64,000 bases of DNA from positions 40,128,863-40,192,862 of the forward strand of contig ML660201.1 of assembly GCA_007570785.1 (NCBI GenBank), given 5' to 3'. Below, in pieces: positions 1 through 10,639 of this stretch. The translations under genes were made by a program, and so were the position numbers. The DNA is from Antilocapra americana (taxonomy: Eukaryota > Chordata > Mammalia > Artiodactyla > Antilocapridae). Within the stretch, counting starts at the first letter, position 1. Each line of letters starts with the position of its first letter. Under the pieces are notes generated by a model. It did no database searches. It saw only the letters and a program-made list of their open reading frames with translations, and was not told the origin of the DNA.

Positions 1-188
1 ATCAGACATATAAAGTGCTATTTTTGTTAAGACAGTCACCAAGATTTGGAAATAAGGTCCTTCTTTAAAGAGTAATCTTTTATAATTGAGATTTACTCAT
101 AAAATCATAATAAAAGTTCCCAATAAAAGCTAAACAACTTGAGTAACTTAATTATAAGATCACTTATCCAAGCAAATTAAGCATTTAC

Positions 189-260
189 CTCATCTATAAC
201 TTTTGAAAATTGCTGCAAAGTAGAACTCATAACTTCATCATCACCCCCCAGTGGAAAACG
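189..260 (-). CDS. APPL1: APPL1 coding exon 4
   Basis: 72 bp, 24 codons, residues 72-95, starting [20 protein letters not shown]. Acceptor TTTCAG above 260, donor GTAAAT below 189. This is the last APPL1 exon in the window. Confidence 0.95.
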
Positions 261-3200
261 CTGAAAAGGGAGAAACAGAGATGACGTAAAGGGCCAATGC
301 TCTATGTCTACTGTGAGTGGCATTATAATTTTTCATTTTTAAATAACTTCAGAAAACTTCACAAATTTTGAATAAACTCTAAAAACATCACTTTTATAAA
401 ATAGTGTAATTCATAGAATTAGTACACATTAATTAAAGTGTTTACAAACGTTAACATGTTAACATTTGTTAACATGTTAACAAATCAACATGATATATAG
501 GAATGCACACCACACTAGGAATTCAGAGATTTAAAATTAGCTCCAGTTCCTCTGCTAGCCAGCTGTGTAACCTTGAGGCAGCCTCAGTTTCTTCATTTGA
601 AAAAAGAGGCAAATCAGGTAACCTGTCTCTAACATAAAGTCATTAAAATTAGACAGAAGTGCATAATGGAATTTCAATGGCGTATCAAAATTACCTTCTA
701 TGAGTTCTAAAATGCTTAGAATTACTGAACAGAAATTCTGTTTATATAGATACTATATCACTACACATTTTAAATCATATTTTTAAAACTTTCATATACG
801 GTACCTGTTTTTCATATTCTTTTAAAAGTTTTGAAGTCAGGTGTGTTGCTGCACTTAATTCATTCTGGAAAAGATGAACATTCAAATTAACACAATAATA
901 CAGATAAAGCAAAAAGTTTTAATTGAAGATACCTATGCCACTTTTATTCAGCACTTAAATACTGTACAACATGTTCTCTTAAATCACTGGAAAGGGAACT
1001 ACAACTAAAACACTTTAAAGGGAGACTCAAACCATGAAATAGACACCATCAAGGGATTCAGCAGTGTTTCAGACGTATGCTTTTTCTTTTCAGCTAATAA
1101 AAACTAACAGTTAAAGCTAGAAGTAAGCTGTATATAATGTTTATTTAGCAGAATCTTAAGACAGTCTACAGTGTTGACTGATTATCCCTGTTCTCTACAT
1201 TCTGATACTAGACCATGAAGCATTTAATAACATACAACCAAAATGTGGTCAACCTAGTCATACAGTACAGCAATCCATCTATATGGAGGTAATACTTTTT
1301 TTTTAAAGACTTTTTTCAGTGATGAGTATAATGACAAGTGTAATTTTTCTTTTACACATTAATCTGTGTAGTCAGAAATCAAATACTTGAGAGACCTATC
1401 ACTAACAAAAATAAATAACTAACACAGTAACTTTAAAGTACCTAACGAACATCTGAATTCAGAAAGAAGAGAAATTAAGGAGAAAAAAAAAGAAACTGGT
1501 GCTCTTAATTAATCCCAAAGAGAGTTTATTATAGAACTCAGGTTGCTGTTAAAGCTTATAATTAAGGTGCATAAACACAGGCTCAAATCTTTTGTCTGTT
1601 CAACTAAAAAAGCTAGTTGCCTTCTTTTAAAATTCATCTCCTGATACCTGGAAGCTATATCTAATCTTTATTACCTTCTAACTAGATAGAGGCTAGCTAC
1701 TTTCAAGTCCTCTGCTCCAAAAGGGGAAGTATCCGGGGAAGTATCCCATAAGATTAAAAACATGATTAGAGAAAATACTGGTGCCCATATGCAGTTTTCA
1801 GTCAAATCTTAGGCAAAGATCACTATCAATGAGTTTTGCTAACAAAGTCCTTACTATGTTTGGGGAAGAGGAGCAGATGCTTCATCACTTCCGTAGTGCT
1901 ACAAACTATACACCAGTAATGGAAATGTGAGCTCTGTAACACAAAATACTTAATCTTCATTCATCTATTCAACAAATGTTTATTACTCTGCAACACAGAC
2001 AGGGTTAAATAGCAGTAAATAAAAGACATACTATTTCTGTCCCCGTGGGCTTAAAAATTCATTTTATAAGTGCACTGAGTCAGCCTTTAGTTCTTTACCT
2101 GTGCATCATAAATCCGACGCATAGCCTGATACAACTGGTTCATATAGTTGGAAATAGCAGTGGCATCTTCTTCAAATACACCCAGTAAAGACCTTGTCTG
2201 TATAAAATAAAAGCAGTAAGTTTATGTTAAACATTATATAAATCAAGTGGAAACCTTTTTTTCTCCCCCTAAAGGAAGGAAAAATCATGGGATGCTAGAA
2301 CGCTTAACAGTTCTGAGTTTTAATCTGTTTTCTCTCTTTTGATAGAAATGCCAAGATGCTGGAGTTCTTTATCCTCATTCACTTCATTAAAACAGAGAGA
2401 TTTTCCAACTATGTCACACAAACCTTAGAAGGAGCAACAAAGGTATACTTTTATGAATTAGAAAGTCTGCAATTAAACTAAGACTAAATCTACAGACTTA
2501 GATAAGACTAAATTAACAGTACTGCATGTATAAATATTTCAAATATCTTTTCTCAGGATAATTTAGCATGATTACTTCCATTTTTCTTGTCTCTTCTAGT
2601 TGTATTGATATCAAACTCCTCCCCACTGCAATTCAAAATCACACCACAGTGCCCCTTTCAATCCCCAACATGCCCTATAAAATGCTAACAAGTTTTTTTC
2701 TGAGTGTAGACTTTGGGATTACTTTTTCTTCGTCTTTATACATTTCTATATTGTTAGGCTTTTTTTTTTTTTTGCACAACGAGCATGGGCATGTAAAAAT
2801 TACCTGCACTTTCAGAGTAAAAACCTGTCAGTCAGTAAATGTTAAGAAAAAGCAGAGACATTACTTTGCCAACAAATGTCTGTCTAGTCAAGGCTATAGT
2901 TTTTCCAGTAGTCATGTATGGATGTAAGAGCTGGACTGTGAAGAAGGCTGAGCGCTGAAGAATTGATGTTTTTGAACTGTGGTGTTGGAGAAGACTCTTG
3001 AGAGTCCCTTGGACTGCAAGGATATCTAACCAGTCCATCCTAAAGGAGATCAGTCCTGAGTGTTCATTGAAAGGACTGATGTTGAAGCTGAAACTCCAAT
3101 ACTTTGGCCACCTGATGCGAAGAGCTGACTCATTTGAAAAGACCCTGATGCTGGGAAGGATTGGGGGCAGGAAGAGAAGGGGATGACAGAGGATGTGATG

Positions 3201-6200
3201 GCTGGGTGGCATCACCGACTCAATGGACATGAGTTTGGGTAAACTCCGGGAGCGGGTGATGGAAAGGGAGGCCTGGCGTGCTGCGATTCATGGGGTCGCA
3301 GAGTTGGACATGACTGAGCAACTGAACTGAATTGAACTGTTAGAGATAAGGAAACAGCATATTAAGGCAAACTATGATCACCTTTTTATATCCCATAGGC
3401 AGGGGAAGAATTAAATTTCAACAATTATTGAGATAATTATAGCTTAAAATCTAAAAAGCAACTTTGTACTTTTATTGTCAGTCAATTCAGTCGCTCTGTC
3501 ACGTTCAACTCTTTGCAACCCCATGGACTGGAGCATGCCAAGCCTTCCTGTCCATCACCAACATCCGGAACTTGCCCAAACTCATGTCCATGGGGCTGGT
3601 TACACCATCCAACCATCTGATCCTCTGTCGTCCCCTTCTCCTCCTGCCTTCAATCTTTCCCAGCATCAGGGTCTACTTTTATTGTACAATTAATTTACAC
3701 CTTAGCCTTAGAAATTAGTTTTTAAAAATCAACTTCTTCCTTAGCGTCTTATTTCCTGAAGCAGCTAAGTCACTATAATTAAAAAAAAAAATCAGCACAA
3801 AATTATGCTAATATATGAATCCAGTTTATCTCAGTCCTGTACTTCCCAATGCCCCAGAGATTTAAAAATGAAAAAATTTATACAATCTGAAAAGACACCA
3901 AAGTATGCCTCAGAGACTTAAATGTGACAGAATTTTCTTTTTTTTTTTTTTTGGCTCTAGTGCCCTACTCCCACTCCCCAAGTGCTATTTTAAGATGTAA
4001 AAAGGAAAACGTCATGAAATCTTGTTTAGGTAGTTCCATTCCTAAGAAAAATCTGACAGTTAGGTTTTTCTTTTTATCTTCAAAAATGATCATTGTAATT
4101 CAAGGAATAAAACATTATGCAAAAACATGTAGTAAACTTAAAAAGATGTTCTTAGCCTCAAATAGGGTTGAAACAGCTTCCCTGTGTTTTTAAGTTCATG
4201 GTATCAAGTTCAAAACTGTATAATGACTGTTTAAAGTTAGCAGCTTACACAAATGCTATCAATATGGTACCATTTCATAGAATCTATGATGACATCCACT
4301 ATGAGCTGCACCAGTTTTATGGTGGCTCAGACAGTAAAGAATCTGCCTGCAATGCAGGAGACCCAGGTTCAATCCCTAGGTCGGGAAGATCCCCTGAAGT
4401 AGGAAATGGCAACCCACTCCAGTATTCATGCCTAGGGAACTCCATGGACAGAGGAGCCTGATGGGCCACAGTCCATGGGGTGGATGCAACTGAGCATGCA
4501 TGTATAACAAACAAAATAATGCTGGCAATTAAGCTATGAATTCAGATTTTCTTTTGTTTTGAAGTTTTTACTTTATATTCATGGGAACAGATCTTTGGCA
4601 GAGTTTTATATATAACTCTCATATAAACACACAAAAAGAAAACACAAGTTGCCTAAATTAATAAAACTCTAAAATTTCAACTATTTTTCGCTGCACCATG
4701 CTGCGTGCTTCTTTCCCTGACCAGGAACTGAACCTACACTCCCTGCATTGGAAGTACAGAGTCTTAACCACTGGACCCCTAGGGAAGTCCCTATAATTTC
4801 AACTCCTGTATTTTTTTGACATAAGAGTCATCATTAGCCATGTTTTCACTTCCAGTATTATTCTGTGCCACGAGCAGGTGACAAATATTTCTTAGAAGCG
4901 CTCCACTTTTATCTCCAGTATTTTCTTTTAAACTATTGATAACCAGTCAGCAAGTTTTGATGCAACACTTGCTTCATTTTGCCAGCTGTCAAAGAAATAT
5001 TTTCAGACAAAAAACAAGACTGATAATCCTTCAAGTGGCTGTTAAATTGATTTGCTGGCCGAACACTGAAAAGTTGCACTTGGTCAGCCATGTCACTAGG
5101 AGAAAGAACCAAGTGTGTACATTTGCAGGCAATTACAAGTAAAACAACATCAAGTATAAGAGGCATCTCAATACAAGAGATATCAAAATGTGAATTAAAA
5201 AAAGTACGCCTCATAATCTATGAGTATTTCACATTATGCCAAAGAGAAAAGCCTCCATTTGGGGCTGGAGTTTGTCTTCCCAGTGCTAGCTTGGATGAAT
5301 CATTGATATTTATCTACACATAAAATCAATTATTTTTTAAAGATCATATCTGTTCTTACTAAATTGAAATTTCTGACTTAAAAACAATATATAAACATGG
5401 ATAAGGTATCTAGTATAGGCTTCAGATTTCCTACTTCAACAAATGATATCTTTTGCAGAATGGTACAGTTTGAGCAAGATAAACCTAAAAATATTTTTCT
5501 TCAATTATCTGGATTTGGACTTACAAATATACCTCTATTTTAATACTTAGTTACTGTAAAGTAAAACTAAAAAGAGGGGCTTCTGAGGTGGCACCAGTGG
5601 TAAAGAACCCGCCTGCCAATGCTGGAGACATAAGAGACCAAGGTTTGATCCCTGGTTCGGGAAGAACCCCTAAGTGGCATGGCAGCCTATTCTAGAATTC
5701 TTGCCTGGAGAATCCATGCACAGAGAAGCCTGGCAGGCTACAGTCCATAGGGTCGCAAAGAGTTGGAGATGACTGAAGCAACTTAGCGCACACAAAAAAC
5801 CTAAAAATAATAACTGTAATTCAGGGCAGTCTTTCACAACTTCCAAGTTCTATTTTATATAGCAGTTAGCAGGCAATGTTTGATTAGGATTAAATAATCT
5901 AATAAATACATCTATATCAGGAACTTTAAAAGTTTTCCTCTTTTCTGTTATCAACTTCTTAGGCTCTATGCTAGATAAATTCCGTACAGTGACATTGTAC
6001 AGGAGACAGGGATCAAGACTATCCCCAAGAAAAAGAAATGCAAAAAAGCAAAATGGTTCTCTGAGGAGGCCTTACAAATAGCTGTGAAAAGAAGCCAAAA
6101 GCAAAGGAGAAAAGGAAAGATATACCCATTTAAATGCAGAGTTCCAAAGAATACCAAGGAGAGATAAGAAAGCCTTTCCTCAGTGATCAATGCAAAGAAA

Positions 6201-9200
6201 TAGAGGAAAACAACAGAATGGGCAAGACTAGAGATCTCTTCAAGAAAATTAGAGATACCAAGGGAACATTTCATGCAAAGATGGGCTCAATAAAGGACAG
6301 AAATGGTATGGACCTAACAAAAGCAGAAGATACTAAGAAGAGGTAGCAAGAATACACAGAACTGCACAAAAAAGATCTCCACGACCCAGATAATCATGAT
6401 GGTTTGATCACTTACCTAGAGCCAGACATCCTAGAACGTGAAGTCAAGTGGGCCTTAGGAAGCATCATTACGAACAGAGCTAGTAGAGGTCATGGAATTC
6501 CAGTTGAGCTATTTCAAATCCTGAAAGACGATGCTGTGAAAGTGCTGCACTCAATATGCCAGCAAATTTGGAAAACTCAGCAGTGGCCACAGGACTGGAA
6601 AAGGTCAGTTTTCATTCCAGTACCAAAGAAAGGCAATGCCAAAGAATGCTCAAACTACTGCACAATTGCACTCATCTCACACGCTCCCAAAGTAATGCTC
6701 AAAATTCTCCAAGCCAGGCTTCAACAATACGTGAACAGTATACAACTTCCAGATGTTCAAGTTGGTATTAGAAAAGGCAGAGGAACCAGAAATCAAATTG
6801 CCAACATCTGCTGGATCATCAAAAAAGCAAGAGAGTTCCAGAAAAACATCTATTTCTGCTTTATTGACTATGCCAAAGCCTTTGCCTGTGTGGATCACAA
6901 TAAACTGTGGAAAATTCTTCAAGAGATGGGAATACCAGACTACCTGATTTGCCTCTTGAGAAACCTGTACATAGGTCAGGAAGCAACAGTTAGAACTGGA
7001 CATGGAACAACAGACTGGTTCCAAACTGGGAAAGGAGTACATCAAAGCTGTATATTGTCACTGTGCTTATTTAACTTATATGCAGAGTACATGACGAGAA
7101 ACACTGGGCTAGCTGAAGCACAAGCTGGAATCAAGACTGCCAGGAGAAATATCAATAACCTCAGATATGCAAATGACACCACCCTTATGGCAGAAAGCAA
7201 GGAAGAACTAAAGAGCCTCTTGATGGTAGTGAAAGAGGAGAGTGAAAAAGTTGGCTTAAAGCTCAACATTCAAAAAACTAAGATCATGGCATCCGGTCCC
7301 ATCACTTCATGGCAAATAGATGGGAAACAATGGAAACAGTGACAGATTTTATTTTGGGGGGCTCCAAAATCACTGCAGATGGTGATTGTAGTCATGAAAT
7401 TAAAAGACACTTGCTCCTTGGAAGAAAAGTGATGACCAACCTAGACAGCATATTAAAAAGCAGAGACATTACTTTGCCAACATAGGTTTATCTAGTCAAG
7501 GCTATGGTTTTTCCAGTAGTCATGTATGGATGTGAGAGTTGGACTATAAAGCTGAGTGCCGAAGAATTGATGCTTTTGAACTGTGGTGTTGGAGAAGACT
7601 CTTGAGAGTCCCTTGGACTGCAAGAAGATCCAACCAGTCCATCCTCAAGGAGATCAGTCCTGAGTGTTCATTGGAAGGACTGATGCTGAAGCTAAAACTC
7701 CAATACTTTGGCCACCTGATGTGAAGAGCTGACTCATTGGAAAAGACCCTGATGCTGGGAAAGATTGAAGGTGGGAGGAGAAGGGGATGACAGAGAATGA
7801 GATGGCTGGAAGGCATCACCGACTCAATAGATAGGAGTTTGAGTAAACTCCGGGAGTTGGTGATGGGCAGGGAGGCCTGGCATGCTGTAGTCCATCGAGT
7901 CGAAAAGAGTGGGACACGACTAAGCGACTGAACTGAACTGATGCTAGATAAACAGTCCAGATAAGAACAAAAATTTATGCCTCAAAGCATTAATCTCAGC
8001 TCTCTCTATAAAAATCCAACAACAGGACAACCATATTAAGTCAGTCAAGGAAGCTCGCAACCTTTGAGTTGTTTATTCAGTACGTAATAATACCTGAAGA
8101 TACTGAAGTTATGATGTGTAGTTAAAGCCAAATAAAAATCATTATGGACAATATAATCTCAATCACATTAAAAGGTGTAAGAGAAAGAAAAAAAACCTAC
8201 AAAAAAGAAAGCAAACTATTAACAGAGTTTGCTGCTGGGTGCTTGGCAGGTAACTCTGTGCTTTCTGTACCTTTAATTTTTCTGAAGCAAAAAACTATTA
8301 TTTTTATAATCAAGTACAAAGATTAAAACTTTCACTATCTATAACAGCTGAAATTTAGAGAGTTAAGTGACTTGCCATAAAGTAGAAGGTACCAACTGTC
8401 AGTAAAGACTAAAACCCTTATATCCTAAATCCCAAATCCAGGGCTTTGATTCTTGCCACAAGTTTTCCCCTAGAATTGCTTCCCAATGTCTTCCCTTTCT
8501 TAAATCCCAGTTGTCCCAATTAACTTTCCTAAATAAATATTAACTAGTTCAGATTTATTACTTCCAGAAATTGAAAGACTATCAATATGGCTATTTCATT
8601 AAAAATTAATACTAATACAGCCATGCTTATAAAAAACAGAAGAAAAAAAAACAACTAATGCTCAAGTTGTACACTTACTGTGTGAAAAACTCAAGAAATT
8701 AGATAAATTAACAGATTATGCCCTCCTCATAAGTCATGGCTAAGGGCACTGTGTAACCCATTCTGAGCAGCTATAAAAGCCAGGCCAGGTAAGAGAAGAA
8801 AGGTAAGGCAGCCTGTTGAGTCTTATAAAAAATTAAAATGACCAAGTGTACCTGACCAATACATCCCACAAAATTTTTGCTAAACATCTGAAACACATGT
8901 AGCTTATAACTTTATACCACAGAAGTCATTAAATATTTGAACTGGCTATTATTCTGGCAGTCAAAATAAGCCAAGAAGTCAGTCTCTGTTTGTGTCAGTA
9001 CAGGCTGATAAGAGTACATTTCCAGCAAGGATCGGGCCTGTGAAGATAACTTTCAGCGTGAAAAAAACCCCAATCAATTCCACAATCAGAGCTCAACTCC
9101 AACTTGGCAGTCAAAACTGGCACCGCATCCATAGCAGACAAGTCATACAGGAAAGTGGAATCTAGCCTCTCCCTCCTGTTCTGGAGTCATATTGAACCAT

Positions 9201-10231
9201 CAAGACACATGAAATATGTGCAACTGTAGATCTGAATGAATATTTCAGAAAACTGTCTTCATTCTAAGTGGTAGCCCAACAGCAACATCGTCTCGAATCC
9301 CTTATTGTGCAAGAAGACAGGCCTAGGGATGAAGTTTCTCAGCCCAAGTCCCAGCCCCCACCAGCATGTATTTTTTTTTAACATAGCTGATTTCATTCTT
9401 CAGTACTGAAAACATAAGTCCCTGTTACGTCTTCCTATCTTAAGGAAGAGACTCTCTTAAGCTAGAGCAACCACACCAGCATCATCTCCAATGCACAAAA
9501 CACGGGGCTTTTATTTTGATGAGTTTACTAGAGCCAAGTCTGCAACCCGGGCGCAGCGGCCGAGGAGCCGCAAAGGCGCCGTCCACCTCTCGGCGTGCAC
9601 GGCCCGAGTGACAGCGGCTGCACCCAGGGTCCCGTCACTCGGCCAGGAGGCTCCGGGACCCGTGACGGGCTTCGCCGAGGGCTTTCCGCACGGGCTAAAA
9701 TCAACAGACTTTCAGTATTTCCCCCCCAAAATTGTCCATTTCCTTCTCTAGTTTGATCAGAAATCTTTAAGTCTACAGGGTCTTTTCTCCTGCTTTTCCT
9801 CCGAAGAGGTTTTTCGAAAAGAAAATTCCAGGATCTGGATTTATCACCTCACATCACGGCAATTAAAAAGCATCTTTGGTCAAATACAAGGGAGCCCCGC
9901 GCGCGTAGCGATCGCCGGGCCCACCAGTCACCGCTGCGGCGGTTTGATAGCCGCCCGCCGACTCCCAGACCCCGAGCGCGGCTCTCGGCCCAGCGACGCA
10001 GGCCCACGCGGGCCTCGGGAGGGCGGCCCGACCTCGGCAGCTCCCGGCGCCGCCCGCGACCGGCGGGGATACTGGGGGGCGGCGCCCACCTGGGCCAGGG
10101 CGGGCACCTGCGGCCGCGGCGGCGCCAGGCCTGGAGTCGGCCAGCCCCGCTCCTTCCCTCGCCTCCCGCCGCCTAACCTGTGGGCTGTCCTCCAGCGTCT
10201 CCTCGATGGGCAGCTTGTCGATCCCCGGCAT
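189..10231 (-). CDS. APPL1: APPL1, 5' part (coding exons 1-4; gene continues past the left edge)
   Basis: APPL1 is an endosomal adaptor (BAR, PH and PTB domains) that binds Rab5, AKT and adiponectin receptors; this is family knowledge. On the minus strand four exons join in frame: 10178-10231 (residues 1-18), 2099-2197 (19-51), 805-864 (52-71) and 189-260 (72-95). All have AG acceptors and GT donors, and every junction is phase 0. The start [18 protein letters not shown] matches the APPL1 N-terminus, and exons 2-4 read [12 protein letters not shown]..., [14 protein letters not shown]... and [13 protein letters not shown].... The product is the first arm of the N-terminal BAR domain. Human APPL1 is about 709 residues, so roughly 13 per cent is present. 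The ATG has an A at -3 and lies in a CpG island. No in-frame stop interrupts the exons. The 7.98-kb intron 1 carries several ruminant retroposons. Exon 5 is not visible in positions 1-188. Confidence 0.97.
450..481. repeat. Tandem pair of a perfect 14-bp palindrome
   Basis: GTTAACATGTTAAC occurs at 450-463 and again at 468-481, separated by ATTT. Each copy is its own reverse complement. No function is known to me. Confidence 0.9.
535..645 (+). repeat. MIR-like SINE fragment
   Basis: Contains the MIR core order: a tRNA-like 'agctgtgtaaccttgaggca' segment followed by 'cctcagtttcttcatttgaaaa'. Decayed, ancient mammalian SINE. Confidence 0.7.
805..864 (-). CDS. APPL1: APPL1 coding exon 3
   Basis: 60 bp, 20 codons, residues 52-71, reading [20 protein letters not shown]. 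Acceptor TTCCAG sits just above 864 and donor GTACCG just below 805. Confidence 0.96.
865..2098 (-). other. APPL1 intron 2
   Basis: AT-rich intronic DNA between exons 3 and 2. I see no recognisable repeat or RNA gene in it. Confidence 0.8.
2099..2197 (-). CDS. APPL1: APPL1 coding exon 2
   Basis: 99 bp, 33 codons, residues 19-51. CAG acceptor at 2198-2200 and GTAAAG donor below 2099. It includes [20 protein letters not shown]-domain helix sequence. The residue after QAM is Arg here; I recall His in the human protein. Confidence 0.96.
2841..3338 (+). mobile_element. BovB LINE, 3' end fragment
   Basis: Carries the BovB 3' terminal region: 'cagagacattactttgcc', then the block encoding a [19 protein letters not shown] segment, decayed here, then a 3' end with the typical ctgaactga repeats. 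Only about the last 500 bp remain, without RT motifs. It is antisense to APPL1 in intron 1. Confidence 0.92.
3475..3672 (-). mobile_element. BovB LINE 3'-end fragment, inverted
   Basis: The reverse complement matches the last about 200 bp of BovB (catgtccattgagtcggtga-like region followed by 'aatctttcccagcatcaggg'). It lies about 140 bp from the plus-strand BovB end at 3338, so the two could fold on each other in the primary transcript. Confidence 0.88.
4316..4500 (+). mobile_element. Bov-tA SINE
   Basis: tRNA-derived head 'ggtggctcagacagtaaag', internal 'cctgcaatgcaggagaccc', then 'gcaacccactccagtattc' and the BovB-derived tail with catggacagaggagcctg. Confidence 0.92.
4683..4794 (-). mobile_element. 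CHR-type SINE fragment
   Basis: The reverse complement begins with the CHR head (ggacttccctaggggtccag) and a tRNA-like region ending near ggttcagttcctggtcaggg. It is flanked by the direct repeat AATTTCAACT at 4673-4682 and 4795-4804, consistent with a target-site duplication. Confidence 0.85.
5576..5795 (+). mobile_element. Bov-tA SINE, diverged
   Basis: Head 'ggggcttctgaggtggcac', anticodon-arm-like 'ggtttgatccctggttcggg', then 'cttgcctggagaatcc' and 'ctacagtccatagggtcgc'. More diverged than the copy at 4316. Confidence 0.9.
5968..5979. repeat. Target-site duplication, left copy
   Basis: ATGCTAGATAAA, identical to 7941-7952, brackets the BovB element between them. Confidence 0.9.
5980..7940 (+). 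mobile_element. BovB (RTE) LINE, 5'-truncated, with full 3' half
   Basis: A 1,961-bp insertion bracketed by a 12-bp direct repeat. It starts inside the ORF (region 'gacattgtacaggagacagg'), runs through the RT domain and the C-terminal region, and ends in the BovB 3' terminus 'gactgaactgaactg'. Full-length BovB is about 3.2 kb, so the 5' third (endonuclease region) is missing. The element is antisense to APPL1. Frameshifts and altered RT residues show it is dead. Confidence 0.94.
6404..7342 (+). pseudogene. BovB reverse transcriptase remnant
   Basis: The longest open stretch of the window, about 312 codons, opening at TTG rather than ATG because the true ORF is truncated. RT landmarks in order: the PVPKKGN region, then motif A as [13 protein letters not shown] near 6860-6895, where the usual second Asp (AFDCVDH) is Ala (6884-6886), then motif C as YAND at 7166-7177 instead of YADD, losing a catalytic Asp. 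After 7342 the frame shifts away from the continuing BovB reading. It would have copied BovB and Bov-tA-type RNAs; this copy cannot be active. Confidence 0.93.
7941..7952. repeat. Target-site duplication, right copy
   Basis: ATGCTAGATAAA, matching 5968-5979. Confidence 0.9.
7953..9535. other. APPL1 intron 1, no recognised feature
   Basis: AT-rich DNA with short poly(A) runs. I recognise no repeat, exon or RNA gene here. GC content rises sharply after about 9540. Confidence 0.7.
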
Positions 10232-10620
10232 CGTGGCAAACGGAGGGCGGCGGCAAGAGACGAGGCGGCCGCCCACAGCTCCCCGCACCCGCCCGCCCGC
10301 AGCAGCTGACCCCCACCCGCCCTCTCTCGCTGGCTCCGCCGCCCTCGCCGGGAGCAGAGCGGCCGCGCGTTCGCGCGGGAAATCCCGCCCCGCCGGCCTG
10401 CCTGCCCCGCCTCTCTGCGCGCCCATTGGCTCGCGACGACGCCCGTCAGCGCAGCGGGGCTGGCCCGGAGGTTCCTTCGCTGCTCCCGGCTCGGCTGAGA
10501 GGTAGGGACTCGTAGGAGACGAAGGCGGCTGAGGCGGCTTTCTTTGCGCACCTCCACACCTATCCTTCGCGAGCGATTGGCTATAAGTCATAGGGGACCG
10601 TCTTACCTCAGCAAAGCGTG
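9540..10620 (-). promoter_or_regulatory. APPL1 CpG-island promoter
   Basis: A dense CpG stretch covering the start of intron 1, exon 1 and the upstream region. On the gene's strand, CCAAT boxes (ATTGG on the plus strand) lie at 10425-10429 and 10576-10580, about 195 and 345 bp upstream of the ATG. No TATA box is apparent, typical of a housekeeping gene. The exact transcription start cannot be fixed from sequence. Long open frames here on both strands are a product of high GC content. Confidence 0.88.
10178..10231 (-). CDS. APPL1: APPL1 coding exon 1
   Basis: The ATG is read from 10231 downward and encodes [18 protein letters not shown]. The donor after the CAG codon is GTTAGG (10177 downward), phase 0. 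Kozak context CCACGATGC. Confidence 0.97.
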
Positions 10621-10639
10621 CGTCTCCTGGAACCAAAGC

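Larger units (their letters stand above)
261..804 (-). other. APPL1 intron 3
   Basis: Non-coding, AT-rich. It holds a MIR-like remnant near 535-645 and a duplicated 14-bp palindrome at 450-481. No further exon is visible. Confidence 0.85.
2198..10177 (-). other. APPL1 intron 1, repeat-filled
   Basis: About 8 kb between coding exons 1 and 2. It contains BovB pieces at 2841-3338 (+), 3475-3672 (-) and 5980-7940 (+), Bov-tA SINEs at about 4316-4500 and 5576-5795, and a CHR SINE at 4683-4794. Unrecognised AT-rich DNA lies at 7953-9480. Confidence 0.85.

Noticed and set aside
6404..7342. 312-codon open frame as a novel host gene
   Set aside because: It is a BovB reverse transcriptase remnant with a non-ATG start, an altered YADD box and a frameshift, inside an element flanked by target-site duplications.
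9863..10636. Long open frames on both strands of the APPL1 promoter (up to 257 codons)
   Set aside because: High GC content lowers stop-codon frequency. Only the 54-bp exon 1 segment with a good donor matches APPL1; the read-through after it is intron.
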